Of a stretch of 26,974 bases of DNA, positions 5,905 through 14,927 are shown one piece after another. This DNA comes from Bacillota bacterium. Lineage in GTDB: Bacteria > Bacillota > Clostridia > Peptostreptococcales > Anaerovoracaceae. The notes under the pieces are model-generated. The model did not search any database and was not told the DNA's origin. It was given only the letters and a program-made list of their open reading frames with translations. Each line of letters begins with the position of its first letter. The stretch's first letter is position 1. The stretch spans positions 1-26,974 of the forward strand of contig JAKJCD010000008.1 in the NCBI GenBank assembly GCA_022706625.1, in the 5' to 3' direction. Position numbers and translations under genes: made by a program.

Positions 5905-7878
5905 ATGTTCAAAATCGTATCTGATTATAAACTGACCGGAGATCAGCCCCGGGCAATCGATCAACTGGTACAGGGGATCAAAAGGGGGGAGAAGCATCAA
6001 ACTCTTTTGGGGGTTACCGGATCGGGAAAAACCTTTACCATGGCCAATGTCATCGAACGTGTCCAAAAGCCCACGCTTGTAATTTCCCACAACAAGACCC
6101 TGGCAGCACAGCTCTGTGGTGAGTTCAAAGAGTTCTTTCCGGACAATGCCGTAGAGTATTTCGTCAGCTATTATGACTATTACCAGCCGGAAGCATATGT
6201 CCCGGCTACGGATACCTATATCGAGAAAGATTCGGATATAAATGATGAGATAGACAAGCTGAGGCATTCTGCAACGGCCTCTTTGGCAGAGCGCAGAGAC
6301 GTCATCATAGTCGCCAGCGTATCCTGCATATACGGTCTCGGCAGTCCTGTGGATTATGAGGATCAAGTCCTGTCCATACGCCCCGGTATGCAAAAGGATA
6401 GAAATGAAATGCTTCACAAGCTTGTGGATATCCAATACATGAGAAACGACTTGAATTTTGTCAGAGGGACTTTCCGGGTAAGAGGCGATGTTATCGATAT
6501 CTTTCCAGCGGGCGCTGAACACGGGATAAGGGTCGAGTTTTACGGGGATGAGGTGGAACAGATAAAGGAAATGAATCCGGTAACGGGAGAGATAATCGGT
6601 TTAAGGAATCATGTTTCCGTTTTCCCCGCATCCCATTACGTTACATCCAGGGAAAACATGGAGAGGGCGGCTCTAAGCATTGAGAGCGAACTTGAGGAGA
6701 GGGTCCGCTGGTTTAAAGAGCAGGGGAAGCTGGTGGAGGCGCAAAGACTTGAACAGCGGACCAGGTACGACTTAGAGCTGCTGAGGGAGGTGGGGAGCTG
6801 CAAAGGCATAGAAAACTATTCCCGCCATATAAACGGATTGGAGCCTGGGACTCAACCCTATACACTTATCGATTATTTTCCGGACGATTTTCTCATAATC
6901 GTGGATGAATCCCATGTGATGCTTCCTCAGCTTCGGGGCATGTGGGCGGGAGACCGTTCGCGGAAGGAAAATTTAGTGGATTATGGATTCCGGCTTCCAT
7001 CGGCTTTGGACAACCGCCCCTTGTCATTCCGGGAGTTTGAAAACAAGATCAACCAGATCATCTACGTAAGCGCAACCCCGGCTGATTACGAGCGTGAAAA
7101 AAGCGCCGGAATTGTAGCCCAGCAGGTCATTCGTCCTACTGGACTTTTAGATCCGGAAATAAGCGTCAGAAAAACAGAGGGGCAGATCGACGACCTGATC
7201 GGAGAGATCAACAAGGTGACATCCAAAAATGAAAGGGCGCTTGTAACTACGCTGACGAAAAAAATGGCGGAAAGCCTTACCGATTATCTGAAAAATGTAG
7301 GAATAAAAGTCCGCTACCTTCATTCGGAGATCGAGACACTGGAGAGAATGGAAATAATCCGGGACCTGAGGCTTGGAGTGTTCGATGTGCTGGTCGGCAT
7401 CAACCTTTTAAGAGAGGGCCTGGATCTGCCGGAAGTATCTTTAGTGGCTATATTGGATGCGGATAAGGAAGGATTTCTCCGAACGGAAACCTCTCTTATC
7501 CAAACCTGCGGCCGGGCTGCAAGAAATGTTTCGGGACGGGTCATTATGTATGCGGATCGAGTCAGCGTAGCTATGGCTAAAGCGATAGCAGAAACAAAGC
7601 GCAGGAGAGAGATACAGGAAGCCTACAATAAAGAGAATGGCATCGAGCCTAAAACAATAGAGAAGTCAATAAGAGCCGTCATCGAAGCTACTAAAGTTAT
7701 GGAGGAGTCAGAAGAATACTATCATGGGAAAACTCCTCTTGAACTGACAAAAAAGGAACTGAATGATTATGTAAAGCTATTGGAAAAACAGATGAAACAA
7801 GCCGCGTCAGACCTTCAGTTTGAGCGGGCAGCCCAGCTGAGGGATCGTATATTCGAATACAAAGCTAAAATATTATAA
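5905..7878 (+). CDS. uvrB: Excinuclease ABC subunit B
   Basis: Damage-verifying helicase-like subunit of nucleotide excision repair. It is loaded by UvrA and then recruits UvrC for incision. The 657 residues carry Walker A GVTGSGKT (36-43), the aromatic beta-hairpin YYDYYQPEAYVP near residue 90 that locks around DNA, the DESHVMLPQLRGMW helicase motif, QTCGRAARN (motif VI) and a C-terminal UVR domain (about 620-655) that contacts UvrC. Length is normal. A GGAGG lies 10 bp upstream of the ATG. The promoter at 5779-5807 carries a LexA box, indicating SOS control. It is followed at 41 bp by uvrA, giving the usual uvrBA operon. Confidence 0.98.
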   Translation: MFKIVSDYKLTGDQPRAIDQLVQGIKRGEKHQTLLGVTGSGKTFTMANVIERVQKPTLVISHNKTLAAQLCGEFKEFFPDNAVEYFVSYYDYYQPEAYVPATDTYIEKDSDINDEIDKLRHSATASLAERRDVIIVASVSCIYGLGSPVDYEDQVLSIRPGMQKDRNEMLHKLVDIQYMRNDLNFVRGTFRVRGDVIDIFPAGAEHGIRVEFYGDEVEQIKEMNPVTGEIIGLRNHVSVFPASHYVTSRENMERAALSIESELEERVRWFKEQGKLVEAQRLEQRTRYDLELLREVGSCKGIENYSRHINGLEPGTQPYTLIDYFPDDFLIIVDESHVMLPQLRGMWAGDRSRKENLVDYGFRLPSALDNRPLSFREFENKINQIIYVSATPADYEREKSAGIVAQQVIRPTGLLDPEISVRKTEGQIDDLIGEINKVTSKNERALVTTLTKKMAESLTDYLKNVGIKVRYLHSEIETLERMEIIRDLRLGVFDVLVGINLLREGLDLPEVSLVAILDADKEGFLRTETSLIQTCGRAARNVSGRVIMYADRVSVAMAKAIAETKRRREIQEAYNKENGIEPKTIEKSIRAVIEATKVMEESEEYYHGKTPLELTKKELNDYVKLLEKQMKQAASDLQFERAAQLRDRIFEYKAKIL

Positions 7879-7919
7879 TAGATAAAACTGCAATCAAAAA
7901 TCGGAGAAAAGAAAACAAG

Positions 7920-10760
7920 ATGTCTGATAAAATCATTATAAAAGGTGCAAATGAACACAACCTCAAGAATTTGAGCGTAACGATACCAAGAAACAAGATG
8001 GTAGTTTTTACCGGCCTTTCCGGTTCCGGAAAATCCTCGCTGGCCTTTGATACCATTTATGCGGAGGGACAGAGACGATATATGGAAAGCCTGTCCTCCT
8101 ATGCAAGGCAGTTCCTGGGACAGATGGAAAAACCCGATGTGGAATACATTGAAGGGCTTTCTCCAGCCATTTCCATAGACCAGAAGACAACCAGCAAAAA
8201 CCCACGTTCAACAGTGGGTACCGTGACGGAGATCCACGACTACCTAAGGCTTATGTATGCCCGTATCGGAGTTCCCCATTGCCCGATATGCGGAAGAGAG
8301 ATCAGCAGCCAGACTGTAGACCAGATCGTGGATCAGCTCATGGACTCCGGTGAGGGGACAAGGCTGGTGATCCTGGCTCCGGTCATTCGTGAACGAAAGG
8401 GAGAACACGAAAAGGTTTTGGCAAGGATCCGCAAAGAGGGGTTTGCCAGGGTCAGGGTAGATGGGGATATCAAAGAACTATATGAAGAAGAGTTCAAACT
8501 TGAGAAAACCTTCAAACATACCATTGAGATAGTAATAGATCGGGTCATTATCAAGCCCGGAGCGGAAAGCCGTCTGGCCGAATCCGTCGAGACAGCTTTG
8601 GCCCACGGCGAGGGGCTGGTCATCGCAATGAAGCAAGACGGGAATGAGATGGTGTTCAATACAAAGCTGGCATGCCCGGAACACGGTGTAAGCATGGAAG
8701 AACTTGAACCAAGGATGTTCTCCTTTAACAGCCCTTTCGGAGCATGTCCCGACTGCAGCGGGTTGGGCTTTATGGAGAAGATCGATCCCGATCTGATCAT
8801 AACGCAAAAGGATTTGTCTATTCCGCAAGGCGCTTTGGCCAATGTTTTCGCTTCAATGGAAATCAGCGGTTTTTATCGACAGATGATCGATGCCCTTGCA
8901 AAAGACCATGGAGTCGATATAGGGCTGCCTTACGAAAAGCTCCCGGCAGAGTTTAAGCAAGAACTGCTTTACGGAACGGGGGACCGCAGGCTGCAATATT
9001 ATTATGTGAGCAGAAACAACGGCTCCGAGTCATACCGTAACCATTCCTTTGAAGGAGTCATAAATAACCTGGAAAGAAGATACAAGGAGACAAATTCGGA
9101 TTATATAAAAGAGAAGATGAGGAATTACATGAGTGTGGCGGCCTGCCCTGCATGCGGAGGCAAAAGACTGAAGGCGGAAGTTCTTGCAGTCACCGTGGGA
9201 GGAATAAATATCGCCGATTTTTCCGATATGTCGGTACGGAAAGCATTGCAGTTCATTGAAAACATGAAGCTTTCGGACAGAGATAATACCGTGGCGAGGC
9301 ATATCAAAAAAGAGCTGATATCAAGACTTGGGTTTTTAGTCGATGTGGGTCTTGATTATCTGACCCTTTCCAGAGCCGCCGGGACTTTATCCGGAGGCGA
9401 ATCGCAAAGGATAAGGCTGGCGACCCAAATAGGATCGGGACTGGTAGGGGTTTTATATATACTGGATGAGCCAAGCATAGGTCTGCATCAAAAGGATAAT
9501 GCAAAATTGCTGAAAACTCTTAGAAACCTCACAGACATGGGCAATACGCTGATTGTTGTGGAACACGACGAGGAGACTATGTACGAGGCGGATCACATCA
9601 TAGATATTGGCCCGGGAGCAGGTATACACGGAGGAGAGGTAGTGGCGGAAGGAAATGTCGAAGAGATCAAAGCCTGCAGGGAGTCAATAACAGGCAGCTA
9701 TCTCAGGGGAGAAAGGCAGATCCCCGTACCAGCCGCAAGACGCTCGGGAAACGGGCAAAGCCTGAAGATCGCAGGAGCTTCGGAAAACAACCTCAAGGGC
9801 ATAGATGTGACTATTCCGTTGGGACAGTTCATTTGTGTCACAGGTGTTTCAGGGTCGGGAAAAAGCAGTCTTATTAACGAGGTATTGTATAAGAATATTG
9901 CGGCATTTATGCACCACAGTAAAGAAAGACCGGGCCTGTGCAAGGAAATCAACGGGATCGAGAACATTGATAAAGTCATCAACATAGACCAGTCTCCTAT
10001 CGGTCGTACACCCAGGTCAAACCCTGCCACTTACACAGGCGTCTTTACTAATATAAGAGAACTTTATGCTCAACTGCCGGAGTCAAAAGTTCGGGGTTTC
10101 GGAAAAGGGCGCTTCAGCTTCAATGTGAAGGGCGGCAGATGCGAAGCCTGCAGCGGAGACGGCATCATTCGAATTGAAATGCATTTCTTGCCCGATGTCT
10201 ATGTGCCCTGCGAGGTTTGTAAAGGCAGGCGCTACAATCGGGAGACCCTTGAAGTTAAATACAGGGACAAGAATATATATGACGTATTGAATATGAATGT
10301 ATCCGAAGCCTTGGAGTTCTTTAGGAATATGCCAGTTATAACGAGGCAGCTTGCTACTCTTGAAGAGGTGGGGTTAGGTTATATCAAGCTGGGGCAGCCG
10401 TCTACACAGCTTTCGGGGGGAGAGGCACAGCGGGTAAAATTGGCATCGGAGCTAGGGAAGCGCAGTACGGGAAAAACTCTGTATATACTGGATGAGCCGA
10501 CAACCGGGCTTCACTTTGCCGATGTGGACAAGTTGATACAGGTCCTTCTGCGTCTGGTGGATATGGGGAATACCGTAATAGTCATCGAACATAACCTTGA
10601 TGTGATAAAGACAGCTGATACCGTCATCGACCTGGGACCCGACGGCGGGGACCGGGGCGGGCAGATCATAGCTTCCTGTACGCCGGAAGAATTGACGAGG
10701 GTCAAAGATTCTTATACGGGCGAATATCTGAAAAGAGTATTGAAAATGACAAAATTATGA
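7920..10760 (+). CDS. uvrA: Excinuclease ABC subunit A
   Basis: DNA damage sensor of nucleotide excision repair; an ABC-type ATPase that works as a dimer and loads UvrB. The 946 residues show two nucleotide-binding halves: Walker A GLSGSGKSS (32-40) with signature LSGGE (from 490), and Walker A GVSGSGKS (642-649) with signature LSGGE (from 831). Zinc-binding cysteine pairs are visible as CPIC near residue 121, CPDC near 280, CPAC near 410, and the CEAC...CEVC module near 742-768. Length is typical and nothing is missing. The ATG has a GGAG about 14 bp upstream, and translation may depend partly on the upstream gene. Co-transcribed with uvrB under the SOS promoter. Confidence 0.98.
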   Translation: MSDKIIIKGANEHNLKNLSVTIPRNKMVVFTGLSGSGKSSLAFDTIYAEGQRRYMESLSSYARQFLGQMEKPDVEYIEGLSPAISIDQKTTSKNPRSTVGTVTEIHDYLRLMYARIGVPHCPICGREISSQTVDQIVDQLMDSGEGTRLVILAPVIRERKGEHEKVLARIRKEGFARVRVDGDIKELYEEEFKLEKTFKHTIEIVIDRVIIKPGAESRLAESVETALAHGEGLVIAMKQDGNEMVFNTKLACPEHGVSMEELEPRMFSFNSPFGACPDCSGLGFMEKIDPDLIITQKDLSIPQGALANVFASMEISGFYRQMIDALAKDHGVDIGLPYEKLPAEFKQELLYGTGDRRLQYYYVSRNNGSESYRNHSFEGVINNLERRYKETNSDYIKEKMRNYMSVAACPACGGKRLKAEVLAVTVGGINIADFSDMSVRKALQFIENMKLSDRDNTVARHIKKELISRLGFLVDVGLDYLTLSRAAGTLSGGESQRIRLATQIGSGLVGVLYILDEPSIGLHQKDNAKLLKTLRNLTDMGNTLIVVEHDEETMYEADHIIDIGPGAGIHGGEVVAEGNVEEIKACRESITGSYLRGERQIPVPAARRSGNGQSLKIAGASENNLKGIDVTIPLGQFICVTGVSGSGKSSLINEVLYKNIAAFMHHSKERPGLCKEINGIENIDKVINIDQSPIGRTPRSNPATYTGVFTNIRELYAQLPESKVRGFGKGRFSFNVKGGRCEACSGDGIIRIEMHFLPDVYVPCEVCKGRRYNRETLEVKYRDKNIYDVLNMNVSEALEFFRNMPVITRQLATLEEVGLGYIKLGQPSTQLSGGEAQRVKLASELGKRSTGKTLYILDEPTTGLHFADVDKLIQVLLRLVDMGNTVIVIEHNLDVIKTADTVIDLGPDGGDRGGQIIASCTPEELTRVKDSYTGEYLKRVLKMTKL

Positions 10761-10768
10761 TACAATAA
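10740..10768 (+). promoter_or_regulatory. Candidate promoter for pncB-ilvE
   Basis: TGATACAAT (10758-10766) is a good extended -10 element overlapping the uvrA stop codon. TTGAAA (10740-10745) is 15 bp away, which is short for a -35 but acceptable with an extended -10. Confidence 0.45.
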
Positions 10769-10778
10769 ATATTTAACA

Positions 10779-10815
10779 GGTCTGAAGACCCGGATCATGC
10801 CGGGCAAAACGCCCG
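10779..10815 (+). promoter_or_regulatory. Structured leader of pncB with mutually exclusive hairpins
   Basis: Three short hairpins follow one another: GGTCT/AGACC (10779-10790), CCCGG/CCGGG (10789-10804) and CGGGC/GCCCG (10801-10815). The second shares bases with both of the others, so they cannot all form at once. No U-tract follows. It may be a regulatory leader; no known riboswitch class was recognised. Confidence 0.35.
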
Positions 10816-10851
10816 ATGCTTTATACAGAATGGAAGGGACGGGGAGGTCAT

Positions 10852-12288
10852 ATGATCGAGCGAATCAACATGACAATGCTCACGGATTTTTATGAGCTGA
10901 CAATGGCCAACGGATATTTTGAGAAAGGTTTCGAGAAGCAAATAGCATATTTTGATATGTTTTTTCGCAGGATCCCCGACGGAGGGGGGTTTGCTATCGT
11001 AGCAGGGTTGGAACAGGTCATACATTACTTGGAGAAAATGAAATTTGATGAAGATGATCTGGACTTCCTTCGAAAAAAAGGCAGGTTCAGCGAAGGCTTT
11101 CTGCAATATCTCAGAGATTTTAAGTTTGAATGCGACTTGTGGGCGATCCCCGAAGGCACCCCCATTTTCCCCGGCGAACCGGTCCTTACAGTAAGAGGGC
11201 CTGTGATCCAGGCACAATTTATCGAAACAATACTGTTGCTTTTGATAAATCATCAGAGCCTTATAGCGACCAAGGCCAATCGCATCGTTCGTGCCGCGAA
11301 GGGGCGGGGGATAATGGAATTCGGCACAAGGAGAGCCCATGGGCCATCCAGTGCAATCTACGGAGCAAGAGCAGCATATATCGGCGGTTGCGTTGGTACC
11401 GCCTGCGCCATGGCAGATAAAGAATTTCAGATACCTGCCTTGGGCACCATGGCCCACAGCTGGGTCCAGATGTTCGATTGTGAATACGAGGCCTTCCGGG
11501 CTTTTGCGGAGCTTTATCCGGACAATTGCGTTTTGCTGGTAGACACCTATAATGTGCTTAAATCCGGTGTGCCCAACGCAATCAAAGTTTTTAAAGAGAT
11601 CAGGCCTAAGGCCATAGGTATTCGTATAGACAGCGGCGATGTGACTTATTTAACAAAACGGGCGAGAGTCATGCTTGACGAAGCAGGGCTTTCAGAATGC
11701 AAAATCGTTATATCGAATTCCTTTGATGAATATTTGATCAGGGATGTGATAAATCAAGGAGCTAAAATCGATTCCTTCGGCGTCGGTGAAAGGCTGATAA
11801 CTGCCAGATCCGAACCGGTATTCGGAGGGGTCTACAAAATGGTCGCCACTGAAAAGGACGGCGAAATCATTCCAAAGATCAAAATCAGCGAAAATATCGA
11901 AAAAATCACTAACCCGGGTTTTAAGACCCTGTTTCGCTTGTACGACAAGGACAGCGGCAAAGCGATTGCTGATGTGATAACCCTTGATCATGAGAATATC
12001 CCAAACGGAAGTGAGTATGAGATCTTTGATCCTCAGTTCATCTGGAAAAGAAAAACCGTCTCCAACTTTGAAGCTAAAAATCTGCGAAGGCAGATATTCG
12101 ACAAGGGCAGACTGGTGTATGAGCTGCCAGCAATAGAAGAAATAAAGGAATATTGTCAAAAACAGATCCTTACTCTTTGGGATGAGATCCTTAGGTTCGA
12201 AAACCCTCATGAGTATTACGTGGACCTCTCAAAGGAATTATGGGATCTTAAAAACCGGCTTATCGAAACCCACAGCAGCAGCATTTAA
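10852..12288 (+). CDS. pncB: Nicotinate phosphoribosyltransferase
   Basis: First enzyme of the Preiss-Handler NAD salvage route. It joins nicotinate and PRPP to nicotinate mononucleotide; cytoplasmic. The N-terminal NMTMLTDFYELTMANGYF stretch, EFGTRRAHGP (around residue 157), GTMAHSWVQMF (around 202) with the catalytic-region histidine, and IRIDSGDVTYL (around 260) are family hallmarks. The start at 10852 is preferred over an in-frame ATG at 10816 because GGGGAGG sits just upstream and the protein then begins with the conserved region; this gives 478 residues, a normal length for the longer class. ilvE follows 26 bp later, so the two are probably co-transcribed. The leader at 10779-10815 is structured. 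Confidence 0.95.
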   Translation: MIERINMTMLTDFYELTMANGYFEKGFEKQIAYFDMFFRRIPDGGGFAIVAGLEQVIHYLEKMKFDEDDLDFLRKKGRFSEGFLQYLRDFKFECDLWAIPEGTPIFPGEPVLTVRGPVIQAQFIETILLLLINHQSLIATKANRIVRAAKGRGIMEFGTRRAHGPSSAIYGARAAYIGGCVGTACAMADKEFQIPALGTMAHSWVQMFDCEYEAFRAFAELYPDNCVLLVDTYNVLKSGVPNAIKVFKEIRPKAIGIRIDSGDVTYLTKRARVMLDEAGLSECKIVISNSFDEYLIRDVINQGAKIDSFGVGERLITARSEPVFGGVYKMVATEKDGEIIPKIKISENIEKITNPGFKTLFRLYDKDSGKAIADVITLDHENIPNGSEYEIFDPQFIWKRKTVSNFEAKNLRRQIFDKGRLVYELPAIEEIKEYCQKQILTLWDEILRFENPHEYYVDLSKELWDLKNRLIETHSSSI

Positions 12289-12314
12289 GAAAATATATAA
12301 AAGAGGTGGTCAAA

Positions 12315-13382
12315 ATGCCTAATGAGTTTACTATTATCAAAACAAAAGTTAATAAAGCGAAACCGGATCCGAATAATCTAAATTTCGGCACCGTATTTAC
12401 CGATCACATGTTTCTTATGAATTACAGTAAAGATAAAGGCTGGCATGATGGCAGAGTCGTGCCTTACGGACCCATCTGCCTGGATCCGGCCGCCTCGGTG
12501 TTTCATTACGGACAGGAAATGTTCGAAGGGATGAAGGCATATCGATCCGCAGACGGAAAAACACTGCTTTTCCGCCCGGGTATGAATGATAAACGTGCCA
12601 TTTCTTCCTGTGAAAGGATGTGCATCCCGCCATTGCCGGAAGGGCTGCTTACCGAAGCGGTAAAGGTTTTAGTAAAAACGGACAGAGATTGGATCCCGGA
12701 TAAAGAAGGAACATCTCTTTACATCAGGCCGTATATAATTGCTACTGAGCCATTCTTAGGCGTCAGGGATTCCTATGAATATCTTTTCATTATCATCCTT
12801 TCACCTGTGGGACCTTACTATAAAGGAGGGCTTGTGCCTACAAGGATATATGTGGAGGATAAATATGTAAGGTCGGTACCGGGGGGGACGGGTTTTGTCA
12901 AGGCAGGGGGCAACTATGCAGTCGGTCTGCGATCCGAATATGAGGCACGCCAAAGTGGTTATTCCCAGGTGTTATGGCTTGACGGCACTGAACGCAAGTA
13001 CGTTGAAGAAATTGGTACTTCAAATGCTTTTTTTGTCATCGATGGAGAAGTGATAACGTCGCCTCTTACCGGAAGCATTTTGCCCGGAATAACAAGAGAC
13101 TCGGTTCTTTGTTTATTAAGAGAATGGGGGAATAAGGTCAGCGAGAAGAAACTGAGCATACAGCAAGTATACGATGCATATGTTCAGGGTAAATTGGAAG
13201 AAGTGTTTGCATCGGGAACAGCAGCGGTAATCTCACCGGTAGGTGAACTTTGCTGGCAGGATAAAAAAATGCTTATCAACGGCGGTAATATCGGCACCAT
13301 TTCACAGAAACTCTACGATGAACTGACGGCGATTCAGCTTGGGAAAAAAGAGGATCGTTTCGGTTGGGTGGAGATGCTATAG
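12315..13382 (+). CDS. ilvE: Branched-chain amino-acid aminotransferase
   Basis: PLP-dependent class IV aminotransferase that interconverts leucine, isoleucine and valine with their 2-oxo acids, using glutamate/2-oxoglutarate. The protein of 355 residues is of the longer group-II type (like yeast and B. subtilis enzymes). The Schiff-base lysine is Lys196 in FVKAGGNYAVGL. The downstream GTSNAFFVIDG and PLTGSILPGITRDSV segments bind the cofactor phosphate. The ATG at 12315 is chosen because AAGAGGTGG (12301-12309) precedes it; an in-frame GTG at 12306 falls within that ribosome binding site. It appears to be the second gene of a pncB-ilvE unit, although the two pathways are unrelated. Confidence 0.95.
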   Translation: MPNEFTIIKTKVNKAKPDPNNLNFGTVFTDHMFLMNYSKDKGWHDGRVVPYGPICLDPAASVFHYGQEMFEGMKAYRSADGKTLLFRPGMNDKRAISSCERMCIPPLPEGLLTEAVKVLVKTDRDWIPDKEGTSLYIRPYIIATEPFLGVRDSYEYLFIIILSPVGPYYKGGLVPTRIYVEDKYVRSVPGGTGFVKAGGNYAVGLRSEYEARQSGYSQVLWLDGTERKYVEEIGTSNAFFVIDGEVITSPLTGSILPGITRDSVLCLLREWGNKVSEKKLSIQQVYDAYVQGKLEEVFASGTAAVISPVGELCWQDKKMLINGGNIGTISQKLYDELTAIQLGKKEDRFGWVEML

Positions 13383-13447
13383 AGCCGAATACCTTAATCC
13401 GCCCGAAGGAACAGCGATTACATACACTAAAAAACAAGCATAACAAG

Positions 13448-13492
13448 CTCCCTCTCCGAATAAAGTAAAATAAGATTTTGCGGAGGAGGGAG
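13448..13492 (+). terminator. Hairpin: ilvE terminator and/or RBS-sequestering structure
   Basis: CTCCCTCTCCG (13448-13458) pairs with CGGAGGAGGGAG (13481-13492), with one bulged base and a 22-base AT-rich loop. TTTTATT follows, so it can act as a terminator after ilvE. The right arm is also the ribosome binding site of the next gene. Confidence 0.55.
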
Positions 13493-13499
13493 TTTTATT

Positions 13500-13979
13500 G
13501 TGGGCAGGATAGGATTTAAAAAAGGGATCGGGAAATTCAGTAAGAAAAAAGTAGGAATTGCAATCATTGCGGCGGCTGTGCTTGCCGGTGCGCTTTGGGG
13601 CGGATGGCATCTGTTCAGAGGGGACAGGGATGTTGATTTCTGGGTATTGGGCGAATCAGAGATACCACAGCAGATTACTGCTCAAGTGATCCCCGAATAC
13701 AGGCAGCTTGAGCGTGCATTAGCCAGTGTGGTGGACGGTAAAGTTTATGTAATTGCGACCCGTGGCGAAAAGCCCACCTCCGGTTATGAGCTCGAGATAG
13801 AGAAAATGACATTGGAAGAGGAAAACGACATCAAGACTCTTGTAGTATTCGTTAAGTTTAAAGATCCTCAGCCTGGGATGTCTCTGACTCAGGCATTGAC
13901 CTATCCCCTTCTTGTTGCAGAAACAGAGCTAGACGAACTTCCGGATCAGATACAGCTCAAAGTCCAGTACATAGAATAG
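13500..13979 (+). CDS. Membrane-anchored PrcB_C-domain protein
   Basis: Predicted 159-residue protein with a basic N-terminus, one membrane segment (about residues 17-38) and an extracellular C-terminal domain (about 74-155). That domain reads like PrcB_C: VIATRGEKPTSGYELEIEK, a beta-strand pair, then a proline-glycine turn and ALTYPLLV. PrcB was named from the dentilisin protease complex of Treponema, and the domain is widespread as secreted or anchored proteins of unknown role in Firmicutes; a protease-associated role is only an inference. The start is GTG at 13500 (or TTG at 13497), just after the strong GGAGGAGGGAG ribosome binding site, which lies within a hairpin. It is not clearly in an operon. 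Confidence 0.75.
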   Translation: MGRIGFKKGIGKFSKKKVGIAIIAAAVLAGALWGGWHLFRGDRDVDFWVLGESEIPQQITAQVIPEYRQLERALASVVDGKVYVIATRGEKPTSGYELEIEKMTLEEENDIKTLVVFVKFKDPQPGMSLTQALTYPLLVAETELDELPDQIQLKVQYIE

Positions 13980-14007
13980 CCGAGGAAATATTGCACGGGG
14001 CAGTCCT

Positions 14008-14035
14008 TATGGCCGTATTTTAAAAACGGGCCATA
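14008..14035 (+). terminator. Possible terminator after the PrcB_C gene
   Basis: TATGGCC (14008-14014) pairs with GGCCATA (14029-14035), extended by a CGT/ACG pairing with a bulge. No clean U-tract follows, so efficiency is doubtful. Confidence 0.4.
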
Positions 14036-14117
14036 GGTCTGTTCCGCCTGCTTTTAAACTAATACTTTCTTTCTGAAAAAACAACACATGAGTTTTCATA
14101 GAATAAAGAGTTAAATA

Positions 14118-14146
14118 TTGACAATAATGAATGAAAATGGTATAAT
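14118..14146 (+). promoter_or_regulatory. Near-consensus sigma-A promoter
   Basis: TTGACA (14118-14123), a 17-bp spacer and TATAAT (14141-14146), with a TGG just before the -10. It is the strongest promoter in the window by eye and drives the degenerate P-loop gene, 19 bp upstream of its start. Confidence 0.9.
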
Positions 14147-14164
14147 GTCCTTGGAGGTGGAGTT

Positions 14165-14899
14165 ATGTCTGCAAGAATAGATAGGTATAAAATCGGCGTA
14201 TTAGGTCTTGCACCCGGTGCCGGCGCAGGCTTTATTTCTGTCTTTTTGGCCAGGGAATTAGCCGAAACGGGAGTATATCATCCTGCGGTACTGGAGACAG
14301 GAGGACACGGGCTTTATGACATACTTGCCATGGACAAGCACTTTGCCGGCAGGGAGTACTTCCGGTTCTTCGATGCGGTCACAAACGGTAAGAGCATTCG
14401 CGGCAAAACCAATGAGCTGTACGGGGTGAATTGGATATTGAGATCACCTGAAGAAAGCGGCGCTAAAACGGATCTTCTTGAAGTGATACGGATGATGAAC
14501 CATGCTTCGGGAGATATGATAATATGTAAAATCTCATGCATCCGGGATGAAGATCTATGGAAGCTCCTTGCCGATATGGACAAAGTGCTGGTGGTCATAG
14601 ATCCTTTGCCTTCGAAGATGCTTGCCGGGTATAAGCTGCTTTGCAAATTGCGTACTTCAGGGCTCCCGGTCGTTTATACGGTTAACAAGATGAACGGCGG
14701 TGTGAGCCGAATGGAACTGCGTAGCTACTTAAAACTCAAAAACCTTCTTTGTTTTCCGATGCTGGATCAGGAAATTGTTTACGGGGCGGAATACAGCTGC
14801 AGGCCTGCCTACGACATGCCTTTGGTCAAATCTGTCGTCAAAAGGCCGCTTGAAGGTCTTTTACGGGAATTATTCGCCATATGGCCGCCCGGGGAATGA
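14165..14899 (+). CDS. ParA/MinD-like P-loop protein with degenerate Walker A
   Basis: Protein of 244 residues whose N-terminus (IGVLGLAPGAGAGFISVFLA, 10-29) has the strand, glycine loop and helix layout of ParA/MinD ATPases, but the P-loop lacks the signature and catalytic lysines. A strand-like VLVVIDPLPS (about 139-148) and VVYTVNKMNGG (about 165-175) resemble the later strands of the same fold, the second looking like the base-recognition N-K-x region. Nucleotide binding may therefore be weak or lost. An AGGTGG ribosome binding site lies 4 bp before the ATG. ftsE follows about 155 bp later in the same direction, so a role connected with division or the envelope is possible but unproven. 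Fold assignment is moderate; function unknown. Confidence 0.55.
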   Translation: MSARIDRYKIGVLGLAPGAGAGFISVFLARELAETGVYHPAVLETGGHGLYDILAMDKHFAGREYFRFFDAVTNGKSIRGKTNELYGVNWILRSPEESGAKTDLLEVIRMMNHASGDMIICKISCIRDEDLWKLLADMDKVLVVIDPLPSKMLAGYKLLCKLRTSGLPVVYTVNKMNGGVSRMELRSYLKLKNLLCFPMLDQEIVYGAEYSCRPAYDMPLVKSVVKRPLEGLLRELFAIWPPGE

Positions 14900-14927
14900 A
14901 TGTAATATACTTGTAACACAATTTAGG

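Noticed and set aside
5809..6522. 237-codon minus-strand frame opposite uvrB
   Set aside because: It lies opposite the conserved uvrB motifs and has no ribosome binding site or recognisable domain.
10816..10851. Upstream start for pncB
   Set aside because: No ribosome binding site; GGGGAGG supports the ATG at 10852 and conserved sequence starts there.
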